A stretch of DNA of 64,000 nucleotides. Origin: Cafeteria roenbergensis. Lineage: Eukaryota > Sar > Bigyra > Bicosoecida > Cafeteriaceae. The position numbers and the translations under genes were made by a program. Where the stretch lies: positions 81,894 through 145,893 of the forward strand of contig VLTN01000077.1 of the NCBI GenBank assembly GCA_008330645.1, given 5' to 3'. This document shows positions 29,542-38,164 of the stretch, piece by piece (position 1 is the stretch's first letter; every line of letters starts with the position of its first letter). The notes under the pieces were generated by a model. That model saw nothing but the letters and a program-made list of their open reading frames with translations, was not told the DNA's origin and made no database searches.

Positions 29542-29932
29542 GGCTTGACCCGGCGAGCAATCCGCAAATCGAAGGGCCCTGGCGACCCGCTCCAGGGCCC
29601 GGCCCCCGAGCCCTTCTGGGTCATCGTGACCTGGGTCCGCCGCCTTGGGCACATGCTGACCGCGCACGCAGCTGCCGCGGCCGATGCTTTGTGCGTTGTT
29701 AAATCCCTGCGCGGCGAGGTGTGTGCGTGCTTTTTCCTGTTGCGCGACAAACATGAAGCTTTTGCGCTGCACACTGGCTCGAGTGAGCGCCCGGCGTTGT
29801 TGGAGCTTGCTTGTGCGTCCTCGCAGCTCTGCAGCGCGCGGAAGCTGAGAGCAGCCGGGCCTCACCGCGCGTCAGCGAGTGGGGAAAACTGCACTCTGGG
29901 GGCGGTCGGGCGCCGGCAGGTTAGCCGTTTCG
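29542..29932. other. Intergenic region between SQOR and FIP1
   Basis: 391 bp between two plus-strand genes; it holds the SQOR 3' UTR and the FIP1 promoter. No further feature is supported. Confidence 0.42.
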
Positions 29933-31680
29933 ATGGAGGACGGCTATTTCGGCGCAGACAATGGCGCAGGGGAAGGGGTTGCATTGTTTGGCGAAGCTTT
30001 CGCTCCGCCGCCCGCGCCTGCTGCGCCTGCCCCCCATGGCGCTGCAAGCGCAGCCAGCACAGGCGAATCGGCGCACCATCATCATGGAGGGCGTTCTGAT
30101 GGGGGCGGTGAAGGTCACTACGGCCACGCAGGCATGCCTCCGGCGGCGGGCGGATTGGCATACGGCGGCGGCCACGACTCTTCCGGAGCCCACGGCGCCG
30201 CGGGAGGACAAGTCATGGCTCGCGGCGTGCGCAACAGGGAGCTTGGGTTCACTGCCAAGGCTCGCCTTCCCGAGCGGGAAGCCACGCAAGCCAGGATCGA
30301 CATCGCGCGAACCAACTTGGCCAACGTTCCCCGAGGCGTGAGCGACAGGCAGAGAGACATAGGGAGGAGGGCCGGCCCCTATGGATGGGGGCGCTCGCAG
30401 CGCAGGGAGCGGTGTCGCTGCGTGCGCGAGCCTGCGCCGGCGGTGTTGCGAGGCTTGCGCGAGCGCCCCTGCGCAACATCGTTGCTTTGCGCGCCAGCTC
30501 GGCCACAGACGAGGTTCCCGGCGCACCCTAGCGCCCTCCTATCGCCCCGTGACCGCAGACGGAACAGCACCAGGTTGATGACTCACAGGCAGACATTAGC
30601 GCGGCGTGCACTGAGCCCCGGAACCCCTGGGGACCGTACATGCGAAGCGACGGCGCATGGGTGACCCGGAGCGGCATTCTGCTCGAGCCCGGTACCATTC
30701 TCCCGCTGCCTTCCAAGCGGACCCACTTTGACATCCCGCTGCACGAGTACTCAAGCCACCCCTGGCGGGCCCCGGATGCGGACAGACTGTCGTTCTTCAA
30801 CTTTGGGCTGGACGAACCGGGCTGGGAAGCCTATGCCGCGTCCCAACGCCGGGTGCGGCGGGAGATGGAAGAGGCCATGGCAGCGGCCAGTGCGTTCAAG
30901 GCTGGAAGGCTTGGGCCGGAGCCGCCCCGCCTCGGCCGGCCGCCGCCGGAGTTCCTCGTGCATCTCGCGCGGGGAGCAACGACTGCGAGCTTCGCCGAGG
31001 CCGCTCTGCTTTCGCTGGGGGTGCACTTTGAAATTCCTGGTGCAGCGCAAGCGAACGCCCAGTTTCTTGCAATGCAGGGGGGCGGAGGGGCTGCGGCTCC
31101 TGCAGGGCCTGGCGGGCCGATGGGGCCTGGCGGGCCGATGGGGCCTGGCGGGCCGATGGGGCCTGGCGGGCCGATGGGGCCTGGCGGGCCGATGGGTCCT
31201 GGCGGGCCGATGGGTCCCGGCGGGCCGATGGGGCCTGGCGGGCCGATGGGTCCTGGCGGGCCGATGGGTCCTGGCGGGCCGATGGGGCCTGGCGGGCCGA
31301 TGGGGCCTGGCGGGTCGATGGGGCCCGGCAGGGCGGCGGGGTCGGACGAGATCCGCGCCATGCATGCTGCCCCTGATCACGGCCCTGCTAGTGGGGCCGC
31401 AGACATGGGCAGCGCTCAGCATAGGCCCGGCGGTGCAGGGGAGTTCTCCCGCGCTCCAATGCACGGCCACGCCGTCGGCAGCGACCGCCGGGGAGCACCT
31501 CCGCCTCAAATGAGTGGCGACAGGCGACGGGATGGCGGGCGAGGACACGGCTCTCGGGACGAAGATCGGAGTCACTCTGAGTACAGGGGTCACTCCCACG
31601 CTTCGGGCGCCTGGCAAGGTGCCCCAGCCTCGCGTGGTCCGCCCGACAGTGGCAGCGGTCGCCGTTTCTCGCGGGGCTGA
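29933..31680 (+). CDS. FIP1: Pre-mRNA polyadenylation factor FIP1
   Basis: Two exons, 29933..30337 and 30574..31680, phase 0, with a GTGAGC...CACCAG intron of 236 nt; 503 residues. The diagnostic FIP1 motif is [20 protein letters not shown] followed by [12 protein letters not shown] (about residues 178-210), equivalent to the PWR...DYFNYGFNE...W...Q block of yeast and human FIP1. The acidic/Gly-His-rich N-terminus and Arg/Asp/Ser-rich C-terminus ([19 protein letters not shown]) fit the family. A Pro-Gly-Gly-Pro-Met-Gly array follows the motif. FIP1 links poly(A) polymerase to the cleavage and polyadenylation factor in the nucleus. Confidence 0.88.
31108..31323 (+). repeat. In-frame minisatellite, about twelve 18-nt units (PGGPMG)
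   Basis: About twelve tandem copies of an 18-nt unit (consensus CCTGGCGGGCCGATGGGG, with GGT/GGG synonymous variants) lie inside the FIP1 coding sequence. The near-identical units indicate recent slippage or unequal exchange. The opposite strand reads as a collagen-like Gly-Pro-Ile/Gly-Pro-Pro frame, which I regard as an artefact. Confidence 0.95.
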
Positions 31681-31866
31681 TCGTAGATTGCTGGGCGCAA
31701 GTGCGGGTTGTGTGCGTTTCGAAGTGAATGGGGACAAGCCCAGGGTGAGCGGGCTGCTTTGGTAACGTTGCTGTCGCGGCAAAACTCACGTTGCAAATCA
31801 ATCGCACACCGAGCGTCGCGAGTGTGCACACCTCTGGCAGCGCTGGCGCGGCGGGATCCACGGCTA

Positions 31867-33672
31867 TCAAGTCCAGCTCTCCCGCCAGAAGACCAGGTGC
31901 CTTCTTCGAAACCACCGCTGGAGCACGGAAGCTGCTTCCATCACCGAGCGAGACTCTGGCACGGCCAGCTCCAGAGCCGTCTTGCCACTGGAGTCGACAG
32001 CAGTTGCGTCCGCGCCAGCATCGAGCAGCGCAATGCACTGCGCAGCGCGACCTCGTGAAGCGGCCTGCATGAGCAAAGTCCTTCCGTTGCTGCTGGCATA
32101 GTTGGGGCTCTCGCCGGCTTGCAAAATCAGCCTCATCACCTCGCCGTTGTCTCGCTCAAGCGCGCTGATAACTGGCTTGAAGCCTTGGGCACTTTCTTGC
32201 AAGGGGTCGGCGCCTGCCTCCAAAAGGATAGAAACGACGCCTGCCGCCCCGTTGGTTGCCGCGCAGTGCAGCGGCGCGAAGCCTCGCAAGCCCGGGGCAC
32301 CCGGGTCGGCCCCTGCGGCAATGAGAAGCTTCGCAATGGCCGCGCTGCCCTTGGTTGCGGCTTGGTGCAGAGGAAACCAACCGTCTTTCTTGGCAACGCA
32401 TGGGTCTGCGCCTGCAGCCAGACACATCTCGGCTAGCTCTACGCTCGGGACTTCGGCGGCGAGGTACATGCAGCCTTGGTGAAGCGTCCCCAGTAGCTTG
32501 GCGTCGGCTCCCCGTCGCAGAAGCATGCGCGCTGTCTCCACCTGATTCCCTCGGATCGCCTGGTGCAGCGGCGACCACTCGTGGTCCATGATGTCAATGG
32601 GCACGCCAGCATCCAGAAAAGCCTCACACAGCTTGGTTGCGCCGGCGTACGCCGCCTTCACAAGCGGAACGGACTTCTCAGTCGCCGCAGTCGCGTGAGA
32701 CGCACCTAGGGCTACGAGTTTGGCTGCGGTGTCCCAGTTCCCCTTGTCCACCGCCTGCTGCAGCGCTGTTCGCCCGCGACGGTCGGGCGCATCCACGACG
32801 CTCTTGGCCTCCGGAGTCAGCATCGCCTCGAGAATGTCATGGTTTCCGACCATGACTGCTTCAGCGAGCACGGATGTGCGGGTGGGCGCGGCCACGCTTG
32901 CCCCGGCTCTCAGGAGAAGCAAGACAAGCTCCGGTTGCGGGTGCTCTTCCTGGCTTTGCAGCGCCAGGGCGAGCGGCGTGTCTCCGTCGCCGTTAGCACG
33001 GTCCAAATCGGCGCCCGCCTCGATCAAGAGCTCCACCACCTCAAGGTGGCCCTCCATTGCAGCCAGCGAGAGTGCAGAAACGCCGTCATTGGCAAGCGCG
33101 TCGACCGCCGCGCCGTGTCTGAGCAGCAGCGCTACGGCTTCGGCTCGCCCGGACTCGGCAGCGCTGTGGAGTGCAGTGAACCCCTTGGCACTCGCTGCGT
33201 CTACTGATGCTCCACTGTCGAGCAGCAGCTCGGCGACGTCCACAGAGCCGTGGGTCGAAGCGCAGTGGAGTGCCGTGAATCCGGTCTTGCTTCGCGCGTT
33301 GGGGTCCGCACCCGCCTTGAGGAGTGCTGCAGCAGCGCCTGGCTTGTTAAACGTTGCGCACTGGTGAATGGGGAGCCATGTTCCGCGGCCCTGGTGGGTC
33401 ACATCAGCGCCCGAGTCCAGAAGAAGCTGAACAGTTTCGGTTGAGCAACACTGGCACGCCACGAAGAGCGGGGGGCCGGGAAGCGCTCCGGGCTGATTGA
33501 CGCGAGCACCGCGCTTAACAAGCAAGCGCACCACCTCGTCGTGTCCCTGGGCTGCCGCGCTGGTGAGCGCATGCGCCATTGACTCGTCGGAAGGCTCGGG
33601 GTTTGCCTCGAGGGCGTGCGCACATGCCTCCGAATCCCCACGCGACGCAGCAGTCACGAGGGCCGAGTCCAT
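31867..33672 (-). CDS. Ankyrin-repeat protein
   Basis: Single exon, 601 residues, almost entirely ankyrin repeats, about 15 by eye. Examples are GFTALHCASTHGSVDVAELL, GFTALHSAAESGRAEAVALL, GWFPLHQAATKGSAAIAKLL and NGRTLLMQAASRGRAAQCIA. It starts directly with a capping helix (MDSALVTAASRGDSEACAHA). The C-terminus ends in VLQRWFRRRHLVFW, which loosely resembles an IQ calmodulin-binding motif; this is inference. No catalytic domain or membrane segment is present. It is probably a protein-interaction scaffold; partners are unknown. Confidence 0.9.
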   Translation of the reverse strand: MDSALVTAASRGDSEACAHALEANPEPSDESMAHALTSAAAQGHDEVVRLLVKRGARVNQPGALPGPPLFVACQCCSTETVQLLLDSGADVTHQGRGTWLPIHQCATFNKPGAAAALLKAGADPNARSKTGFTALHCASTHGSVDVAELLLDSGASVDAASAKGFTALHSAAESGRAEAVALLLRHGAAVDALANDGVSALSLAAMEGHLEVVELLIEAGADLDRANGDGDTPLALALQSQEEHPQPELVLLLLRAGASVAAPTRTSVLAEAVMVGNHDILEAMLTPEAKSVVDAPDRRGRTALQQAVDKGNWDTAAKLVALGASHATAATEKSVPLVKAAYAGATKLCEAFLDAGVPIDIMDHEWSPLHQAIRGNQVETARMLLRRGADAKLLGTLHQGCMYLAAEVPSVELAEMCLAAGADPCVAKKDGWFPLHQAATKGSAAIAKLLIAAGADPGAPGLRGFAPLHCAATNGAAGVVSILLEAGADPLQESAQGFKPVISALERDNGEVMRLILQAGESPNYASSNGRTLLMQAASRGRAAQCIALLDAGADATAVDSSGKTALELAVPESRSVMEAASVLQRWFRRRHLVFWRESWT

Positions 33673-33912
33673 TTCCTACCTCGGGTGGCACGGGGGACGG
33701 GATGGCCCGCGGGCTGGGTGTGAACCGGCAAAGCGGTGGTGGGATCCGCCGAGCGAATTTTACGGTTGCTCTTGGGGGCCGAATATTACAAACCTTCAAA
33801 TATATCATCCCACACCAACTTTCCGGCCGTTGGCACCGTTGCTGGCCCTTGTAGGCACCCTCGGCTCGGGCCTACCTCAGCTGTCCGCCGCTGCGGACTC
33901 GGGAACTTGAGC
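33673..33912. promoter_or_regulatory. Divergent promoter, ankyrin gene / SUN-like gene
   Basis: 240 bp between divergent ATGs, noticeably richer in A/T than the surroundings around 33755-33830. It contains the CAAATATATC element listed separately. Confidence 0.5.
33797..33806 (+). promoter_or_regulatory. TATA-like element CAAATATATC
   Basis: The 10-mer CAAATATATC ends 107 nt before the ATG at 33913. The identical 10-mer ends 118 nt before the ATG at 55571. In DNA this GC-rich the recurrence at a similar distance suggests a core promoter element. Confidence 0.5.
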
Positions 33913-36900
33913 ATGTCCTCCAGGACTCGAAGGCGGCTGCAAACCGACAGGGGGGCGCCTCTGGACGGCGATGACGAGATTGCCGAGCTGCCTGGCTCTC
34001 GCTCGCTCGGCCGCGCAGCCCCTCGGGGGCGCTCTAGCCGTGCCCGCCGGGCAAGCACGCGGTCGGCTACCATTGCCACCGATGGTGCGGACACTCCGGC
34101 CGAGCCGGACGAGGAGTTCACGCCGGTGCAGACGCGATCGTCGTCCACTCGCCGCCGGCGCAGCCGCATTTCGTCCACAGAGGACGAGGGCGTGCTCGAG
34201 ACGGTCCGGAAAGCAATGTCCGCCAACAGGGAGCGCTCCGGCAACCGCTTCGGTGATGCCGCGCCGCCGCCGCTCCACGGGGACATGGGAACTCCGCCCG
34301 TCGAGTCCCTGGTCGACTTCTCGCGGCGACGAAGGGCCACCCCCACCCCCGCCCTCGGCACGCTCATCCAGGACCAGGTGGACCCGGATGTGTCCATTCC
34401 TGCTTCCCAGGCGAGAGGCCTCCCGGCGTGGATGATCGTGGCGCTGGTCCTGGTGGTCGGGCTGCTGTGGCAACAGCACTTGTCGTTGGCGACTCAGGTT
34501 CGCCAGCTGGGCGGTGGCGCGCGGGCTGGCCACACGATTGCGCCCGTCGAGGCCGCTCTGGACCGTTTGGCCAAGTTTGGGCAGTCGCTCGATGAGCAAC
34601 TCGCGCGGATGGACTCGAGCGTGGGCGGCGCTGGCGACCACGACGACGGGCAAGGTGCCGAGCCTGCGGCTGCAGCGTCGGGGGTGGCTGTGGAACATGC
34701 CCGCCACGTGGCAGCAAGCGTGGCTAGCATGGTCGCAAAGGCGCTCGAGGCATCGGATCTTGCCAAGAGCGTGGACGAGCTCCGGCAGCTGGTGGACGAC
34801 TCTCACAAGACTACGCAAGCCGCGGCTGAAGCGGCCTCTGCGTCCAAGGCTCGTGCTGAAGCGCTGGCTGATGAGTCAGCAGCAGCAGCAACCTCGGTTG
34901 AGGCGTCGGCCGCCGCGGCCACTGCGAGGGCGGCACACGCCGACGAGGCGGCCAGGACCGCGGAGCTGGCAGCGGGCCAGGCCGCCAGCTCTGCAAGCGA
35001 AGCGTCGTCCTCGGCTCATGCGGCTGGCACGTCGGCAACCGCAGCCGGGGCCGCGGCCTCCGAAGCTGCAGAGCGCGCGGCGTCGGCCGAGTTTGCCGCC
35101 GGCCAAGCCAGCGAGTCGAACCGTGCGGCTGCGTCTTCAGCCGAGCAGGCCGGCATGTCGGCCGAAGCGGCCTCTGCATCGGCCACGCAGGCAGGCGAGG
35201 CCGCCACCACCGCGTCCACTGCCGCCGCGGCGGCCGAGTTGGCGGCGTCCACTGCTTCGCAGTCGAGCGAGGCAGCGGCCGGCGCGGCCAGCTCGGCGAG
35301 CCAGGCTGGCGAGTTCGCGTCTCACGCGGAGGCGTCGGCCTCCAGCGCGGCGGAGGCTGCGGGGTCGGCGCGTCGGGCGAGCGAGTCTGCCACTGCCGCT
35401 GCTGCATCGTCCTTCCAGGCAATGGAATCCGCCTCCACGGCAGCCAACTCTGCGGAGCGGTCTGGCGAGTCAGCGGCATCAGCAGCCGACGCGGCGAGCA
35501 AGTCCGAGGCGCAGGCTGTCGCCGCCGCTGCTTCGGCCCAGAGCGCCAGCGACAACGCTGCGGCCGCTGCGTCTTCAGCCGAGCAGGCGGGCAAGTCGGC
35601 CGAAGCGGCCTCTGCATCGGCCACGCAGGCAGGTGAGGCCGCCACCACCGCGTCCACTGCCGCCGCGGCGGCCGAGTCGGCGGCGTCCACTGCTTCGCAG
35701 TCGAGCGAGGCAGCGGCCGGCGCGGCCAGCTCGGCGAGCCAGGCTGGCGAGTTCGCGTCTCACGCGGAGGCGTCGGCCTCCAGCGCGGCGGAGGCTGCGG
35801 GGTCGGCGCGTCAGGCGAGCGAGTCTGCCACAGCGGCAGCCAACTCTGCGGAGCGGTCTGGCGAGTCAGCGGCATCAGCAGCCGACGCGGCGAGCAAGTC
35901 CGAGGCGCAGGCTGTCGCCGCCGCCGCTTCGGCCCAGAGCGCCAGCGACAACGCTGCGGCCGCTGCGTCTTCAGCCGAGCAGGCGGGCAAGTCGGCCGAA
36001 GCGGCCTCTGCATCGGCCACGCAGGCAGGCGAGGCCGCCACCACCGCGTCCACTGCCGCTGCGGTGGCCGAGTCGGCGGCGTCCACTGCTTCGCAGTCGA
36101 GCGAGGCAGCGGCCGGCGCGGCCAGCTCGGCGAGCCAGGCCGGCGAGTTCGCGTCTCACGCGGAGGCGTCGGCCTCCAGCGCGGCGGAGGCTGCGGGGTC
36201 GGCGCGTCAGGCGAGCGAGTCTGCCACAGCGGCAGCCAACTCTGCGGAGCGGTCTGGCGAGTCAGCGGCATCAGCAGCCGACGCGGCGAGCAAGTCCGAG
36301 GCGCAGGCAGTCGCCGCCGCCGCCGCCGCCGAGCAGGCCGGCAAGTCGGCCGAAGCGGCCTCCGCATCGGCCACGCAGGCAGGCGAGGCCGCCACCACCG
36401 CGTCCACTGCCGCTGCGGCGGCCGAGTCGGCGGCGTCCACTGCTTCGCAGTCGAGCGAGGCAGCGGCCGGCGCGGCCAGCTCGGCGAGCCAGGCTGGCGA
36501 GTTCGCGTCTCACGCGGAGGCGTCGGCCTCCAGCGCGGCGGAGGCTGCGGGGTCGGCGCGTCAGGCGAGCGAGACTGCCACTGCCGCTGCTGCCCGCGTG
36601 GAGCAGGGTGTTGTGGCGCTTGGCCAATCCCAAAGCGAAGGCGACCCGAGCAGCTGCGTTGCCGGCGCTCCTTGCTGGGCCACGTCGCTTGCGCCGTTCC
36701 TTTCGCATGGCTGCCTTGAGGGGAGTCGCTGGGCCCATGACACGTCTGAGGGCCGCCTGGCCATGGTTGCACCGGCTGCAGCGAAGCAGCATGCGTTTCA
36801 GCAGTCCGCATGCTGGGTGGCAGGGTGCGGGTCCCCGCCTGCTTCAGCCAACTCCCAGCGCCCTTTCCCGCGCGCTCTCGGCTGCTTCCAGAGAAGCACC

Positions 36901-37176
36901 CCCAAGGCAGTTGTCGTAGCCGTATCGGCTGCCGAGTCGCGCAGCTGTGATGCCGGCGCTTTGCGCGAACTCGCGGTTGTCTTCCCTGCGACGGAAGAGG
37001 GCCTCAAGGTCACTGCGCGCGTGGCGCCAAGCGGCTTCAGCACCGACGGGCTCGTTGACGCATCTGGGATCGTCAGGCTGGACCTTGGTGGCGCAGCCGT
37101 GCAGCAACTTGAAATTTCGTGGACTGACGATGGAACCCCTGCTCCAGTCTGCATTGACAACATGTGGTCTCGTTAG
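33913..37176 (+). CDS. Single-pass coiled-coil protein with SUN-like layout and Ala-rich tandem repeats
   Basis: 1,087 residues from ATG 33913. Layout: a basic, Arg/Ser-rich N-terminus (~1-170), one membrane helix WMIVALVLVVGLLWQQ (about 173-188), a very long Ala/Ser/Glu-rich helical region (~190-895), then a Cys-containing, probably globular C-terminus (~900-1087). The helical region shows heptad-like spacing of Ala and contains four tandem repeats. This order (basic inside, one TM, coiled coil, beta-rich C-terminal domain) is that of SUN proteins of the nuclear envelope, but the C-terminus, with LKVTARVAPSGFSTDG and APVCIDNMWSR, is not recognisably a SUN domain. After the TAG stop the same frame is open for another 107 codons. 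The function is unknown; a nuclear-envelope or cell-surface tether is inference. Confidence 0.78.
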   Translation: MSSRTRRRLQTDRGAPLDGDDEIAELPGSRSLGRAAPRGRSSRARRASTRSATIATDGADTPAEPDEEFTPVQTRSSSTRRRRSRISSTEDEGVLETVRKAMSANRERSGNRFGDAAPPPLHGDMGTPPVESLVDFSRRRRATPTPALGTLIQDQVDPDVSIPASQARGLPAWMIVALVLVVGLLWQQHLSLATQVRQLGGGARAGHTIAPVEAALDRLAKFGQSLDEQLARMDSSVGGAGDHDDGQGAEPAAAASGVAVEHARHVAASVASMVAKALEASDLAKSVDELRQLVDDSHKTTQAAAEAASASKARAEALADESAAAATSVEASAAAATARAAHADEAARTAELAAGQAASSASEASSSAHAAGTSATAAGAAASEAAERAASAEFAAGQASESNRAAASSAEQAGMSAEAASASATQAGEAATTASTAAAAAELAASTASQSSEAAAGAASSASQAGEFASHAEASASSAAEAAGSARRASESATAAAASSFQAMESASTAANSAERSGESAASAADAASKSEAQAVAAAASAQSASDNAAAAASSAEQAGKSAEAASASATQAGEAATTASTAAAAAESAASTASQSSEAAAGAASSASQAGEFASHAEASASSAAEAAGSARQASESATAAANSAERSGESAASAADAASKSEAQAVAAAASAQSASDNAAAAASSAEQAGKSAEAASASATQAGEAATTASTAAAVAESAASTASQSSEAAAGAASSASQAGEFASHAEASASSAAEAAGSARQASESATAAANSAERSGESAASAADAASKSEAQAVAAAAAAEQAGKSAEAASASATQAGEAATTASTAAAAAESAASTASQSSEAAAGAASSASQAGEFASHAEASASSAAEAAGSARQASETATAAAARVEQGVVALGQSQSEGDPSSCVAGAPCWATSLAPFLSHGCLEGSRWAHDTSEGRLAMVAPAAAKQHAFQQSACWVAGCGSPPASANSQRPFPRALGCFQRSTPKAVVVAVSAAESRSCDAGALRELAVVFPATEEGLKVTARVAPSGFSTDGLVDASGIVRLDLGGAAVQQLEISWTDDGTPAPVCIDNMWSR
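35143..36600 (+). repeat. Four intragenic tandem repeats of 354-438 bp
   Basis: The segment beginning GAGCAGGC(C/G)GGCA(T/A)GTCG recurs at 35143, 35581, 35977 and 36331, giving spacings of 438, 396 and 354 bp, all multiples of three. Copies are nearly identical at the nucleotide level over long stretches and differ by in-frame deletions of 14 codons each. This is recent expansion by unequal exchange inside the coding sequence. Confidence 0.95.
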
Positions 37177-38164
37177 TTGCGCGACAAGAGCAGCTGGCGG
37201 AGCAGCCCCGCTTTCGCCCGGGCGCTGTCGTGTGGAAAGGCGCTGGCCCTGCGCTGGGAACCCGATCCACTGGATTATTTGCTTCAAAGGTGCGTGCGAG
37301 TGCGTGACTGTCGAGGCGAAACGAGTCGTTTGTCGCAATGTGCGGTGCTGGACGGCAGGCAGTGTGCCATCACTCTTCCTGTGAACGACGTCGCCGACGC
37401 GCTGCAACGAAACGCCTCGCGTGCCGACACTGCACCATGGGACAGCGGCCATTGGGTTGCACCGACACTGAGGCTGAGAAAGTCGCCCATCGATGATTGA
37501 TCACGCCAAGGCCGTTGCATAGCCCAGACAAGGCCTGGCGTGATCAATGCCATCTAATTGTTTTTCAGGGACAGTGGGCACGTGCCGCGCTCGGTGTGCT
37601 GCGCGAGCTTCGTGGTCGGCCTGCATGTTTGTGCTCGCCCCAGACGGGGCAGACACACGATGCTCGGGCCTCTGCGGGAAGGCGTGCGAATCGACCTTGG
37701 CCTGCCCTTCGGCGACGGCCGGTGCGACCGGGTCCGGCCGCCTGACGCAGGAAACTGCTGAACAAAACGGAGCCAAATGCGCCTGCCGCTGGCTGTGCTG
37801 TACGCTGGGGCGCCCTTGGCTGCCCTGGGCAACTCGTCGGGGGCACTGAGCACTCCGCAACGCGTGGCGTCACTCGGAACCCGGACGGCAGTGCGCCTCC
37901 CCGCGCTGCGCAAGTGTGTACAGGCAGCAAGATCTCCAGTGCTCGTGGCTGGAACTCGTGGCGGCGCCTGGCGGCGCGCCTCGGCAGCAGCGGACAAGGG
38001 CAAACGGAGATGTGGGTTTCGCAATGGGCGAGACGCCGGCGATTCCGGAGGCCGGCTCTGCCGGCAGCTGCGATCGCTCAATGGTCCGGCCAGAAGCCGC
38101 GGCCTGGTGCCGGCGGCCCCGGGGCACGGCGCGACTGCTCTGGCGTGCCCCCAGCCGCGGCAGA
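37177..38164. other. Intergenic region with an open frame and an inverted repeat
   Basis: 988 bp between two plus-strand genes. The first 324 nt continue the frame of the preceding gene after its TAG stop. A 17-bp inverted repeat lies at 37496-37548. The rest, with C-rich and T-rich patches, shows nothing I can assign and presumably holds the promoter of the next gene. Confidence 0.45.
37496..37548. repeat. Long inverted repeat / hairpin
   Basis: The left arm ATTGATCACGCCAAGGCC (37496-37513) and right arm GGCCTGGCGTGATCAAT (37532-37548) are reverse complements apart from one bulged A, giving a 17-bp stem with an 18-nt loop. It begins in the last codons of the 37177-37500 open frame. It could be a structured RNA, a 3'-end element or the trace of a small mobile element. 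Confidence 0.85.

Noticed and set aside
30831-31361. Collagen-like Gly-Pro-Ile/Pro frame on the minus strand
   Set aside because: It is the complement of the in-frame PGGPMG minisatellite of FIP1, and the plus strand encodes a recognisable FIP1 motif.
34861-36600. Phage tail-fibre origin of the Ala-rich repeats
   Set aside because: Ala-zipper repeats are low complexity and convergent; the basic N-terminus and TM helix point to a cellular protein.
34811-36811. Arg/Pro-rich frames on both strands across the Ala repeats
   Set aside because: They are frame-shifted shadows of the GCN/TCN-rich repeat and have no natural composition.
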